A DNA stretch of 64,000 nt from Mycobacterium gastri (GTDB taxonomy: Bacteria > Actinomycetota > Actinomycetes > Mycobacteriales > Mycobacteriaceae), in the NCBI RefSeq assembly GCF_002102175.1, contig NZ_LQOX01000152.1, forward strand, positions 1 through 64,000. Reading direction: 5' to 3'. Both the position numbers and the translations under genes were made by a program. The notes below the pieces were generated by a model. The model had not been told where the DNA came from. It saw only the letters and a program-made list of their open reading frames with translations, and ran no database searches. Within the stretch, counting starts at the first letter, position 1, and each line of letters starts with the position of its first letter. Shown here piece after piece: positions 9,986 to 20,727 of this stretch.

Positions 9986-10618
9986 TCAAGTATAACGGCG
10001 TGCCAGCGTGCTCGCAGCGCTCGCTCGCCGGCGCCGCTGCACGGTCAGCGCCGCGACCGCGCCGGCCTCGTTGATCGCCAGGTGCGTCAGGAGCGGCGCC
10101 GCCAGGCTGCCGCAACGATCGGCGAGCCATCCGAACACCCACCCCGCCAGGCCGGTGACCAGCACCGTGGGCACCAGCGGCGCACCCGTCGCGCGCGCGT
10201 CGGCAATGTGGGAAAGACCGAAGGCACCGGCCTGCAACAGCCGCCCACCCGCCGGGCCGAATGCCTGGGTGCCGGCGGTGGCCAGCGCCGCCCGAAACGC
10301 GGCCTCCTCGGCCCACACCGTGCCGACGGGTATGTGCAGTACCAGCCAGCCCGGCGCCGATGCCGGCAACGGCCGCGCCGACATCGACAATCGCACCGCG
10401 GGCACCGGTGTCGTTGCCGCAATCGCCGTCGTCGCCGCCGCCGCGGCGGCCGAGCCCAGCCGCAACCCGGCCCACAGCCGCGGCGGACGAAGACCCAGTT
10501 GCGCCCGGGTCAGCCACACCAGCAACCACCCCATCCCGGCCTGCAGCGGTAGCCGCCACGCAGTGGACAGCCGTGGAGCCACAAAGCTCCAGCCGACCAG
10601 GCCGGCGGCCAAAGACAC
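9986..10618 (-). CDS. CPBP (CAAX-like) intramembrane metalloprotease (Rv0804 homologue)
   Basis: A 210-residue membrane protein with several hydrophobic helices and the Abi/CPBP motifs in order: [11 protein letters not shown] (EExxxR), FGLSHIADA (FxxxH) and THLAINEAG. These residues form the metal site of glutamic-type intramembrane proteases; the bacterial substrate is unknown. I chose the GTG at 10618, 14 bp after the purL stop, because it gives the expected length; the frame is open further upstream but then lies wholly inside purL. Probably translated from the purL transcript. Confidence 0.82.
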   Translation of the reverse strand: MSLAAGLVGWSFVAPRLSTAWRLPLQAGMGWLLVWLTRAQLGLRPPRLWAGLRLGSAAAAAATTAIAATTPVPAVRLSMSARPLPASAPGWLVLHIPVGTVWAEEAAFRAALATAGTQAFGPAGGRLLQAGAFGLSHIADARATGAPLVPTVLVTGLAGWVFGWLADRCGSLAAPLLTHLAINEAGAVAALTVQRRRRASAASTLARRYT

Positions 10619-10632
10619 TGCGCGAAAACGGC

Positions 10633-13018
<2,386 letters not shown>

Positions 13019-13034
13019 GGGCGAGACGCTCGAG

Positions 13035-13382
13035 TTACCGTCCCGCCACGCAGAACAGGTTTCCCTCAGGGTCGGCCAATACCACCCAGCGGAAGTTCTC
13101 GCCGAACTGGTGCCGCTCCACCTCGGCGGCACCGCCGGCCGTCAACCGCGCCACTTCGGCGTCCACATCCTCGGCAGTGAAATCCAGATGCACCCGGTTC
13201 TTCCCGGGTGTGGGATCGGGCACCTTCTGAAACCCCAGCCGCGGCCCTTGGTCGCGGGTCACCACGATGAATTCGCTCGGCAGCAACTCGCGGGTGGTAC
13301 CGCCGAAGTGCTCGGCCCACCAGCCGGCCAGCCGCACCGGGTCGTCACAGTCGAAAGTGACCATCTCCACGCTGAGCGCCAT
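13035..13382 (-). CDS. Glyoxalase/VOC-superfamily protein (Rv0801 homologue)
   Basis: A 115-residue single-domain protein starting MALSVEMVTFDCDDPVRL, with the beta-alpha-beta-beta-beta fold signature VHLDFTAEDVDAEVARL and the terminal block VVLADPEGNLFCV typical of glyoxalase-like proteins. Metal ligands could be the His in VHLD and the Glu in DPEGN (inference from the family). The substrate is unknown. It lies 11 bp after the aminopeptidase gene on the same strand, so the two are probably an operon. Confidence 0.88.
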   Translation of the reverse strand: MALSVEMVTFDCDDPVRLAGWWAEHFGGTTRELLPSEFIVVTRDQGPRLGFQKVPDPTPGKNRVHLDFTAEDVDAEVARLTAGGAAEVERHQFGENFRWVVLADPEGNLFCVAGR

Positions 13383-13393
13383 TGCCCAAAACC

Positions 13394-14683
13394 CTATGCC
13401 CCGGGCGACAGAAACGCTTGCAAGGCTGCGGAATAGGCCGCCACGTCGGCAGCGCCCATCAGCTCCCGTGCCGAATGCATCGCAAGCTGGGCAGCACCCA
13501 CGTCGACGGCGGGGATGCCGGTCCGGGCCGACGCCAGCGGCCCGATGGTCGACCCGCACGGCAGGTCGGCCCGGTGCTCGTACCGCTGCAGCGGCACACC
13601 GGCCTGCCGGCAGGCCATGGCGAACGCCGCGGCGGTACGTCCGTCGGTGGCGTATCGCAGATTCGGATGCACCTTGAGCACCGGCCCGGCGTTGACTTCG
13701 ATGAGGTGGGCCGGCTCGTGCCGGTCGGGGTAATTGGGGTGAGTGGCATGGGCCATGTCGGCGGACGCCAGCAGCGACGCCGGCAGCAGCCGCAGGAAGT
13801 CCTCCCGGGTACCGCCGGCGGCCAATACGATCCGTTCCAGCACGATGCCCAGCAGGTTGGACTGCGCGCCGCGGTCCGAGGACGAGCCGACCTCCTCGTG
13901 GTCGAAGATCACCAAAACCGGCAGCACATCGCGCGGTTGGGCGGCCAGCAATGCTTCCAGCCCGGCATAGCAACTGGCTTGGTTGTCCAGCCGCGGCGCG
14001 CTCAACAGGCCGCTGCCGGCTCCGAGCAGCGCCGCAGGGGTCAGGTCATGGGTCATCAGGTCGGCGGCCAGCACGTCGGATGCGGACACTCCGGCGCGGT
14101 CAGCGACGTATTCGACAAAAGCACCGGGCGTCGCACCAACCCCCCAGACCGCGTTGACATGCCGTTGGGGATCCAGCGTCAGCGACTTGCGGTCCTCGGC
14201 CAAATGGATGGCCAGCTGTGGCACCCGGAGAATCGGCTCGTCGATGCGGACCAGCCGGTGGCGCACCGCGGAGCCGTCTCGCACCGACAGCCGCCCGCTG
14301 ATGCCCAGGTCGCGGTCCAACCAGGAATTGAGCCACGCTCCCCCGTACGGCTCCAGCGCCACCACCCGCCAGCCGGCGACCAGCCGGTCCGGGTGCTGCT
14401 TGACCCGCAAATTAGGACTGTCGGTGTGCGCGCCGACGATCCGGAACGGCGTCAAGGCGTGATCGCTGTTCCAGGCGACCAGCGAACCGGCCCGGACCGT
14501 GAAGTAACCGCCCGGCTGCTGCGGCCAGCGGTCGGTTTCGCCGAGTTCGGTGTATCCGGCGGCCAGCAACCGCCGGGCCGCGGTGGCGCACACGTGAAAC
14601 GGCGACGGCGAGGCGTCGATGAACTCGCAGAGGCCTCGCGCACTAGCTGTGGGTGTGGGCCCGCCGGACATGCTCACCATCAT
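13394..14683 (-). CDS. apeB: M18 family aspartyl-type aminopeptidase (Rv0800 homologue)
   Basis: A cytosolic zinc aminopeptidase of 429 residues, equivalent to M. tuberculosis PepC. Conserved metal and catalytic blocks are visible: [12 protein letters not shown] (first His ligand), [27 protein letters not shown] (catalytic Glu and ligand), [18 protein letters not shown] and CGSTIGP. M18 enzymes release N-terminal acidic or neutral residues from peptides and are usually large oligomers. No strong ribosome binding site decides the start; ATG codons at 14683, 14680 and 14671 are all possible and differ by at most four residues. Confidence 0.94.
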   Translation of the reverse strand: MMVSMSGGPTPTASARGLCEFIDASPSPFHVCATAARRLLAAGYTELGETDRWPQQPGGYFTVRAGSLVAWNSDHALTPFRIVGAHTDSPNLRVKQHPDRLVAGWRVVALEPYGGAWLNSWLDRDLGISGRLSVRDGSAVRHRLVRIDEPILRVPQLAIHLAEDRKSLTLDPQRHVNAVWGVGATPGAFVEYVADRAGVSASDVLAADLMTHDLTPAALLGAGSGLLSAPRLDNQASCYAGLEALLAAQPRDVLPVLVIFDHEEVGSSSDRGAQSNLLGIVLERIVLAAGGTREDFLRLLPASLLASADMAHATHPNYPDRHEPAHLIEVNAGPVLKVHPNLRYATDGRTAAAFAMACRQAGVPLQRYEHRADLPCGSTIGPLASARTGIPAVDVGAAQLAMHSARELMGAADVAAYSAALQAFLSPGA

Positions 14684-14709
14684 GGCTGTCGGGCGCTGCC
14701 TGGCTCACG

Positions 14710-14937
14710 CTAGGGTCGGCAGAGTGCCTCGCCTACCCCGAGGCCCGCCCTGCTGACCCGGAGGATCCGCCTGTTCACCTGGAGGCCCGCCCCCCGGCCC
14801 GGGCCCGACGTCCTGCGTCGGGGCGGAAGCGGCGGTCCGGGGCCGGCGGAGGCTACCGCGCTACCCAGCGGGCCTGTCGCCAGCGACACGCCAACGGCGC
14901 AGAGGACACCGGCCGACATGATGCGTATCTTCGACAT
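14710..14937 (-). CDS. Small secreted protein, probably frameshifted Gly/Pro-rich tail
   Basis: The ATG at 14937 has AAAGGTG six bases upstream and opens a clear Sec signal peptide (MSKIRIMSAGVLCAVGVSLA... cleaved after SAVASA). The mature part in this frame (75 residues in total) is Arg-rich and looks out of frame. The next phase over the same bases reads as a Gly/Pro/Gln-rich tail (PPGEQADPPGQQGG) of the sort seen in mycobacterial secreted proteins. I infer either a real frameshift or a short protein of this exact form. Function unknown. Confidence 0.5.
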   Translation of the reverse strand: MSKIRIMSAGVLCAVGVSLATGPLGSAVASAGPGPPLPPRRRTSGPGRGAGLQVNRRILRVSRAGLGVGEALCRP

Positions 14938-15325
14938 TCCGAACACCTTTCGAGGTTGGCCGAAACGAGCCCACTACGATCTTGCGATCGTCGACGCTGA
15001 AACGTCCGTGACACACTGCGATTCACAGTGGCGGCGACGACGGCTCCGCGCCCGGCGGCATCGTCGCCCCGACCTGCTCGCCGTTTCCGGCGGCAGCTGC
15101 ATGCACGCGGTTCAATTCCACCCACAATTTGTCGTCAGCAGTTGACAATAAGAGATGCTAGGTCCACGCTTCTCATGTTGTCAAACATGATTGACATAAT
15201 CGTTACCGTGAGATCGCCGAGAAGTCGCGGGTGCGGTTGGCCGCCGTCGCGTCGGCCGGCCACATCCGGGCCGCCGCAGTGGCTCCACCGCGTGTGACGA
15301 CGGCCGTCGGCAAAGCCCATCGCCT
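14938..15325. other. 388-bp intergenic region upstream of marR
   Basis: No convincing gene was seen. Short open frames on both strands lack codon bias or ribosome binding sites. The stretch holds the divergent promoter space for the small secreted protein and the MarR regulator, and is slightly AT-richer around 15140-15205, where TTGACA/TTGTCA motifs cluster. Confidence 0.6.
15178..15197. promoter_or_regulatory. Candidate MarR operator (TTGTCAA-N6-TTGACAT)
   Basis: An interrupted near-palindrome, TTGTCAA at 15178-15184 and TTGACAT at 15191-15197, with a further TTGACA at 15142-15147. It lies about 130 bp before the MarR gene in the only AT-rich patch of the region. MarR proteins often bind such sites in front of their own genes, so autoregulation is plausible but inferred. 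Confidence 0.35.
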
Positions 15326-15841
15326 ATGCTGTCGAACGTGGCGGCCAGACCCAGCACCCGAGCACCGCAGACAGAACTCGGCCTAGCGCTGCGGATTGCC
15401 TGGTGGAGCTATTCCCGGCGAATTGATGTCGAGATGGAGGCCGCGGGTTTTCCGGATCTGCAGTTCCCGATGATCTACGTCTTCGCCCTGTATTCCCAGC
15501 CGGAGCCCATGACGATCTCCCAGATGGGCCGGCAGTTCAGCGTCAGTCGCCAGGCAGCCAGCAAGGTCGTCGCCGACTTGCGCCGCCGCGGCTACGTGCA
15601 CGTCACGCCGTCAACCACCGACCAGCGCGAGAAGGTAGTCGAGCTGGCGCCGAAGGCCATCGAGTACGTCACGGCGCGGCTGCGCAAAGCGGCTGCCCTG
15701 GACCGGGCGATCCGCAAACGCCTCGGTGACGACGGCCGCGACGAACTGATCAGGCTGCTGGGCGAACTTGGTGCAGTCGCCAGATCGAAGCTGGATTTCG
15801 ACCCCGGCATGTTCCCGGTCAAAGAGCCGGGCTGGTATTAG
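15326..15841 (+). CDS. MarR-family transcriptional regulator
   Basis: A 171-residue winged-helix protein. Residues about 25-130 form the MarR domain, with the recognition segment TISQMGRQFSVSRQAASKVV and the wing YVHVTPSTTDQREKVVELA. No ligand-sensing domain beyond the MarR core is visible. It is not part of an obvious operon: the convergent neighbour is a PPE-MPTR gene ending 48 bp away. I recall no M. tuberculosis counterpart at this position. The regulated genes are unknown; the small secreted protein upstream is one candidate. Confidence 0.88.
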   Translation: MLSNVAARPSTRAPQTELGLALRIAWWSYSRRIDVEMEAAGFPDLQFPMIYVFALYSQPEPMTISQMGRQFSVSRQAASKVVADLRRRGYVHVTPSTTDQREKVVELAPKAIEYVTARLRKAAALDRAIRKRLGDDGRDELIRLLGELGAVARSKLDFDPGMFPVKEPGWY

Positions 15842-15889
15842 CTCCTGCTCGCCCCGGACAAGATCCGCGCCGCCGATGACCCGGCCGGC

Positions 15890-17764
15890 TCAGCGGTGGA
15901 AGAAGCCCGAGTGCCCACTATCGGTGCCGGGGAATTCACTGATGTTTCCGACGCCCGAGTTGCGGATACCGATGTTGAAGAAGCCCGAGTTCTGGAATCC
16001 CACGCCATTGTTGACGCCATTGAAGAAGCCCGAACCTCTATCGCTTGAGTTATAGAAGCCCGAGCCGCCGAAGCCGAAGTTGTTGAAGCCCGAACCCAAC
16101 GGCCCCAAGTTACGCCCACCAGACGACTGCTCCGCGGCGTTGGTGAAGCCTGAGGTATCGTCGCCCTGGTTGAAAAAGCCCGAGGTGCCGGTGCCCAGAT
16201 TTCCGAAGCCGGAACTCTGGCCGGGCCCGTCGCCCACCTGCCCGATGGCCGTGTTCAGATTGCCGGAATTGAAACCACCGGTGTTGATATTGCCCGAATT
16301 ACCGAACCCGGTGTTTGTGGCGCCGGCATTGAAGAAGCCGGTGTTGCGCTCACCCGAGTTGAAAAAGCCGGTGTTCCCCAGGCCCGAGTTGAACATGCCC
16401 GTATTCTCGTTCGCCGAGTTGAAGAAGCCCGTGGCGTACCGGCCGGAGTTGAACGCACCCGTGGCCTCCCCGGCGGTGTTGCCGAAGCCGGTATCTTGCA
16501 GCCCGGTATTCCAGAAACCGGTGACGGTGCCGCCCGTGGTTTGAAAGCCGGTATTGTTTGTCCCCGATATTTCAAAGCCGACGTTGGCAAAGCCCGAATT
16601 GAAGAAGCCGACGTTGTTGGTGCCGGAGTTGAAGAAGCCGATGTTTCCGGTGCCCGAATTGCCGAACCCGATGTTGCCGCTGCCCGTGTTGAGCCCACCA
16701 ATTCCGACCTGATTGTCGCCGGTGAGCCCGAAGCCGATGTTGCCGTTCCCGGTGTTGCCGAAGCCGATATTGCCATTTCCGGTGTTGCCGAAGCCCCAGT
16801 TGGAATCCCCGGTATTGCCCGAACCCCGGTTGAAGCTGCCCGTGTTTCCACTACCGATGTTGTTGTGCGCGGGAGTGTTGGTCGGACCCACATTGCCGAA
16901 GCCCACGTTCCCATCGCCCTTGTTGCCCCCGCCGACATTGCCTTTGCCGTCATTGCCGAAGCCGACGTTCTGGCTGCCGTTATTGCCCCCGCCGACATTC
17001 CCGGTGCCCGAGTTGCCGCCGCCCACGTTGCTGTCACCGCGATTGCCAGCACCCAGGTTGGAACTGCCGGTATTGCCGCTGCCCAGGTTGGAGCTACCGG
17101 TGTTGCCGCTGCCCACATTGGAATTGCCGATGTTTCCATTGCCCACGTTGTCGTCACCGTGGTTTCCATTGCCCACGTTGCCGCTCCCGTTGTTGCCGAC
17201 GCCGATGTTCTGCGGCAAGGAGATGCCCAGTGCGCTGGACAGCGACTGCTGCCAGGACGTCAGCTGCGCCGCCGCCGCCGAGGCACCGGCGTGGTAGCCG
17301 GCCATCACGCCCACATCCTGGGCCCACATCTCCTCATAGACGCCTTCGAAGGCCGCAATCGCCGGGAAATTCTGCCCGAACAGGTTCGACAACACCAGCG
17401 ACACCACCCGAGAGCGATTGGCCGCCACCGCCGCGGGGTGGACGACGGCGGCCTGCGCCGCCTCGAACACCCCGGCGACCGCCCGGGCTCCACCTGCCAC
17501 CCCGGCGGCCTGCGCCGCTGTTGCGTCAAGCCACGCCGCATACGGGGCCGCCGCGGCCGCCATCGCCGCCGCCGCCGGACCCTGCCACGATCCGGCGGTC
17601 AGGCCCGCCGTCACCGCAGAAAACGAGGCCGCCGACAGACTCAGCTCCTCGGCCAGCGCATCCCAGGCACCCGCCGCCGTCAGCAACGGCGCCGGGCCCG
17701 CGCCGGCGAACATCAGCGCCGAATTGACTTCCGGCGGCAACAACGCAAAATTTGGCGACATCAT
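15890..17764 (-). CDS. PPE-MPTR family protein
   Basis: Starts [19 protein letters not shown] with GAGGAG just upstream, then the roughly 180-residue PPE domain including the [10 protein letters not shown] (WxG) turn. The rest, about 430 residues, is a major polymorphic tandem repeat of pentapeptides of the type NxGxG ([13 protein letters not shown], FFNSGxxNTG), giving 624 residues in total. PPE proteins are ESX-5 substrates that usually pair with a PE protein; no PE gene is adjacent. A long antisense frame over the repeat reflects its codon pattern and is not a gene. I recall no PPE gene at this site in M. tuberculosis. Confidence 0.94.
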   Translation of the reverse strand: MMSPNFALLPPEVNSALMFAGAGPAPLLTAAGAWDALAEELSLSAASFSAVTAGLTAGSWQGPAAAAMAAAAAPYAAWLDATAAQAAGVAGGARAVAGVFEAAQAAVVHPAAVAANRSRVVSLVLSNLFGQNFPAIAAFEGVYEEMWAQDVGVMAGYHAGASAAAAQLTSWQQSLSSALGISLPQNIGVGNNGSGNVGNGNHGDDNVGNGNIGNSNVGSGNTGSSNLGSGNTGSSNLGAGNRGDSNVGGGNSGTGNVGGGNNGSQNVGFGNDGKGNVGGGNKGDGNVGFGNVGPTNTPAHNNIGSGNTGSFNRGSGNTGDSNWGFGNTGNGNIGFGNTGNGNIGFGLTGDNQVGIGGLNTGSGNIGFGNSGTGNIGFFNSGTNNVGFFNSGFANVGFEISGTNNTGFQTTGGTVTGFWNTGLQDTGFGNTAGEATGAFNSGRYATGFFNSANENTGMFNSGLGNTGFFNSGERNTGFFNAGATNTGFGNSGNINTGGFNSGNLNTAIGQVGDGPGQSSGFGNLGTGTSGFFNQGDDTSGFTNAAEQSSGGRNLGPLGSGFNNFGFGGSGFYNSSDRGSGFFNGVNNGVGFQNSGFFNIGIRNSGVGNISEFPGTDSGHSGFFHR

Positions 17765-17930
17765 GACTCCTCTACTCGCCAGGAGCGGATCCACCAAACT
17801 TAGTCTCGTCGCGCGGCGATAATCAGCAAATCTGCAAACCTGTTGCCCGCGTGCCGATCTGGCGTCAACTCGCGACCAGTGCGGCTGCTGGAGGCGTAGC
17901 GTCGACAAGAACCGGCGAAAGGACTGGGAG

Positions 17931-18065
17931 ATGCCTGACGATTCCCACGGCGATGTGGTGCTCGGCGCCGGCCCGGCCGGGCAGAATGCCGCGGACCGCT
18001 GCAGGTTGTCGGGTCGGCGCGCCGCGGTGGTCGAGAATGAACTGGGAGGGGAGTGCTCATGGTGA
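17931..18065 (+). pseudogene. 5' remnant of a flavin disulfide-reductase gene (Rv0794c-like)
   Basis: An ATG with a GGGAG-type ribosome binding site opens 44 codons encoding a perfect FAD-binding beta-alpha-beta unit: [16 protein letters not shown], then [16 protein letters not shown]. This matches the first 45 residues or so of lipoamide dehydrogenase/mercuric reductase-type oxidoreductases up to the residues just before the redox-active Cys motif. A TGA follows immediately and the other 450 or so codons are missing. M. tuberculosis has such an oxidoreductase (Rv0794c) next to the monooxygenase and GntR genes that follow here, so this is probably its stump. Confidence 0.75.
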
Positions 18066-18520
18066 CCTCGGACGCATTTCACCCGGAATTCCCCAGCGGC
18101 GCAACGCCGAGCGTGGCCGCACGCAACCGGGTGCACCACGTCAGATCGTCCGAAATCAGTTCCGACACAGCACAATCGGAGGGGATGCGGCGATTTGCCG
18201 CGCTCAGCGGGCGTTCCGTCGGCGCCGAGAAGCTGTGGATGGGCGAGACGCACGTCTCGCCCGAGACGGCGTCGGTCAACCATCATCACGGTGACTCCGA
18301 AACCGCAATCTATGTACGAAGTGGCCACCCCGAGTTCGTGTTTCACGATGGCGTCCAGGAAGTGCGCATCTCGGCCCAACCCGGTGATTACATCTTCATC
18401 CCGCCGTATCTGCCGCACCGGGAAGAGAACCCGGACCCGACCACGCCCGCGGAGGTGGTCATCGCGCGCAGCACCCAGGAGCCGATCGTGGTCAACCTAC
18501 CGGGGCTGTATCCGCTCTGA
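18059..18520 (+). CDS. Cupin-domain protein
   Basis: A 153-residue single-cupin protein with motif 1 around [16 protein letters not shown] (metal-binding His cluster and Glu) and motif 2 around [18 protein letters not shown]. The ATG at 18059 lies 6 bp from a GGGAGGGGAG ribosome binding site that is also the last coding stretch of the reductase remnant, so translation may be coupled to the remnant (7-bp overlap). Cupins of this size are often isomerases, dioxygenases or sugar-binding proteins; no specific role can be read. The 3' end overlaps the convergent monooxygenase gene by 24 bp. Confidence 0.85.
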   Translation: MVTSDAFHPEFPSGATPSVAARNRVHHVRSSEISSDTAQSEGMRRFAALSGRSVGAEKLWMGETHVSPETASVNHHHGDSETAIYVRSGHPEFVFHDGVQEVRISAQPGDYIFIPPYLPHREENPDPTTPAEVVIARSTQEPIVVNLPGLYPL

Positions 18521-18823
18521 ACCGGCCGCCTCGTCGAGTGGGCTGAGCACGGTGACCGCGATCGGCTCACTCAGCAGGGCTGGCAGCTGTTCGCGGTAAC
18601 TCCGGTAATGCGCGGAGCCCCGGTGCTCGTCGAGCGCGCTGCGGTCGCGATAACGCTCGAACAGCACCAGCTCGGCGCCGTCGGCGCTCTCGTAGAGGTC
18701 ATAGGCTCGGCACCCGTCTTCAGCGCGGGTGGGCCCGGTCATCCCGGCCAGCAGGGCACGCAGCGCGTCCCTCGATTCCGGGCGGGGGGTGAACCGGGCG
18801 ATGACCGCGATTGACGACGACAT
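18497..18823 (-). CDS. Antibiotic-biosynthesis-monooxygenase-domain protein (Rv0793 homologue)
   Basis: A 108-residue dimeric alpha/beta-barrel (ABM) protein with the pattern IAVIARFTPRPESRDAL - DGCRAYDLYES - LVLFERYRDRSALDEHRGSAHY, close to M. tuberculosis Rv0793. Family members are cofactor-free or heme-linked quinol monooxygenases; the physiological substrate is not known. The gene diverges from the GntR regulator and shares a 72-bp intergenic region with its candidate operator, so it is probably under the control of that regulator. Confidence 0.88.
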   Translation of the reverse strand: MSSSIAVIARFTPRPESRDALRALLAGMTGPTRAEDGCRAYDLYESADGAELVLFERYRDRSALDEHRGSAHYRSYREQLPALLSEPIAVTVLSPLDEAAGSERIQPR

Positions 18824-18867
18824 GTGACGACCTTCCGGACAGGGTGTGCCGTCAGCCCTTGACGGCC

Positions 18868-18893
18868 GACGTAATAAGACGTTTTAATACGTC
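18868..18893. promoter_or_regulatory. GntR/HutC operator candidate: GACGT half-sites
   Basis: GACGT at 18868-18872 and 18878-18882, then the inverted ACGTC at 18889-18893, the last two forming GACGT-N6-ACGTC with an AT-rich centre. The site ends 2 bp before the GntR start codon in the divergent intergenic region. The arrangement suits autoregulation by a HutC-type repressor. This is inference from symmetry and position. Confidence 0.5.
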
Positions 18894-18895
18894 CT

Positions 18896-19705
18896 ATGAC
18901 GAGTGTCAAGCTGGACCTGGATGCCGCCGAGTTCCGGATATCGCGCGGCAGTGTGCCGGCGAGCGCTCAGCTTGCCGAGGCACTCAAGACGCAGATCATC
19001 AAACAGCGGCTGCCCAGCGGTGGGCGGCTGCCCAGCGAACGGGAGCTGATCGATAAGTCGGGGCTGAGCCGGGTGACGGTGCGGTCCGCGGTGGGGATCC
19101 TCGAACGTCAGGGGTGGCTGGTGCGTCGGCAGGGACTGGGCACCTTCGTCTCCGATCCGGTCAGGCAAGAACTCGGTTCGGGGGTGCGCACGATCACCGA
19201 GGTGCTGCTGAGCTCCGGTGTCACCCCGCGGGTGGAGGTGTTGTCCCAAAGCGTGTGCCCGCCACCGCAACCGATGGCCGCGGCACTGGCATTGCCGGAG
19301 GTCTTGTGTATTCGCCGGCGCTTCAGTGCGGGCGACGAACCCCTGGCGCTGGTCACCGCCTACCTACCGCCGAGTGTGGGCGATGCTGTGGAACCACTGC
19401 TATCCGGTGCCCTCGATACCGAAACCACGTACACGATGTGGGAACGACGACTGGGCATCCGGATTGCCAAGGCCACCCACGACATATCGGCGGCCGCCGC
19501 ATCCGCCGAAGTGGCCGCGGCGTTGGAGCTGCCGGTGGGCGCACCGGTGCTAGTGCTCGACCGCACCAGCTACGGCGAAGACGGCAAAGCGCTCGAGGTG
19601 GTGGTGTTCCACTACCGCCCCGATCGGTACCAGTTTTCCGTCACACTGCCGCGAACGCTGCCCGAGCCAGGCGCCGGAATCATCGAAAGGTCGGAATTCA
19701 CATGA
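18896..19705 (+). CDS. GntR-family (HutC subfamily) transcriptional regulator (Rv0792c homologue)
   Basis: A 269-residue regulator with an N-terminal winged helix (about residues 22-88; LPSERELIDKSGLSRVTVRSAV, then GWLVRRQGLGTFV) and a C-terminal UTRA ligand-binding domain (about 105-255). The start ATG lies 2 bp after the candidate operator, so the transcript may be leaderless or the true start slightly downstream. The stop overlaps the next gene by ATGA. It probably controls the four-gene operon it heads and the divergent monooxygenase. Confidence 0.92.
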   Translation: MTSVKLDLDAAEFRISRGSVPASAQLAEALKTQIIKQRLPSGGRLPSERELIDKSGLSRVTVRSAVGILERQGWLVRRQGLGTFVSDPVRQELGSGVRTITEVLLSSGVTPRVEVLSQSVCPPPQPMAAALALPEVLCIRRRFSAGDEPLALVTAYLPPSVGDAVEPLLSGALDTETTYTMWERRLGIRIAKATHDISAAAASAEVAAALELPVGAPVLVLDRTSYGEDGKALEVVVFHYRPDRYQFSVTLPRTLPEPGAGIIERSEFT

Positions 19706-20727
19706 ACATTGCCGGATCGCGGGATCCTCACCTGGGGCTCGTTTTAGCGTTGACCGTCAACGGGCTGGCGGTCAGCAGGTACCCCGATATGGTCACCGTC
19801 TCGCACGCCGCAGAGCGTTACGGATTCGATTCCATTTGGCTCTGCGATCATTTCCTGACCGTCAGCCCGGACGACTACGTCAAGGACGCCGGCATCGGCG
19901 GCCAATCCGGTGAAGCCGGCCGGGACGCACGGCCAACAACGCTGCCCCTGCTGGAAGGCTGGACGGCGTTGACCGCGCTGGCGCGCGACACCACCCGGCT
20001 GCGCCTGGGCACCAGTGTGCTGTGCAACTCGTATCGCCATCCCTCGGTGCTGGCCAAAATGGCCGCCACCCTCGACGTGATCTCCGAGGGACGCCTCGAT
20101 CTGGGGTTGGGCGCAGGCTGGTTTCAGCGCGAGTTCGAGGCCTACGGCATTCCGTTTCCGCCCGTGGGTGACCGAGTCTCGGCACTGGCCGAAGCCCTGG
20201 AGGTGATCCGGACGGTCTGGACCGAGCCGAACCCCACCTTTGCCGGCCGGTTCTACACGTTGAACGGCGCGATCTGCGATCCGCCTCCCATCCAGCGGCC
20301 CCACCCGCCGTTGTGGATCGGGGGTGAAGGGGACCGCGTGCACCGCATCGCGGCGAAGCTGGCGCAAGGTCTGAACGTGCGGTGGTGGTCACCGCAGCAG
20401 GTGGCCCAACGCCGGGGTTTCCTGACCCGGGCCTGCGAGTCGGCCGGCCGTGACCCGGCCAGTCTGCAGCTATCGGTGACGGTGCTGCTGGCGCCGACCG
20501 ATTCCGCTGCGGGCGAGGCGCGAATTCGCTTGGAGTTCGCCTCTATTCCGGAGTCCGGCCTCATCGTCGGGCACCCGGATCACTGCGCGGAGCGCATCCG
20601 CGAGTACCTGGACGGCGGGGTCACCCACTTCCTGTTCACGGTTCCGCGGGTGGTCGAGTCCGACTACCTGCACCTCATCGGTTGCGACATCATCCCGCTG
20701 CTCAAATCGGGGGTCACGGCTTCATGA
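19702..20727 (+). CDS. Luciferase-like (probably F420-dependent) oxidoreductase (Rv0791c homologue)
   Basis: A 341-residue TIM-barrel LLM-family protein with the typical N-terminal SHAAERYGFDSIWLCDHF segment, LRLGTSVLCNSYRHPSVLAKMAATLD, and GRLDLGLGAGWFQREFEAYG. In mycobacteria such proteins usually use coenzyme F420 or FMN; the substrate is unknown. ATGA overlaps at both ends link it to the GntR gene and to the transglutaminase-like gene, so translation is coupled. Confidence 0.91.
   Translation: MNIAGSRDPHLGLVLALTVNGLAVSRYPDMVTVSHAAERYGFDSIWLCDHFLTVSPDDYVKDAGIGGQSGEAGRDARPTTLPLLEGWTALTALARDTTRLRLGTSVLCNSYRHPSVLAKMAATLDVISEGRLDLGLGAGWFQREFEAYGIPFPPVGDRVSALAEALEVIRTVWTEPNPTFAGRFYTLNGAICDPPPIQRPHPPLWIGGEGDRVHRIAAKLAQGLNVRWWSPQQVAQRRGFLTRACESAGRDPASLQLSVTVLLAPTDSAAGEARIRLEFASIPESGLIVGHPDHCAERIREYLDGGVTHFLFTVPRVVESDYLHLIGCDIIPLLKSGVTAS

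Noticed and set aside
16255-17803. Long open frames on both strands across the PPE-MPTR repeat
   Set aside because: They are phase-shifted copies of the pentapeptide repeat with no independent features.
18238-18266. Inverted repeat GGGCGAGACG / CGTCTCGCCC
   Set aside because: It lies inside the cupin coding sequence ([11 protein letters not shown]), so it most likely reflects codon choice rather than a regulatory site.
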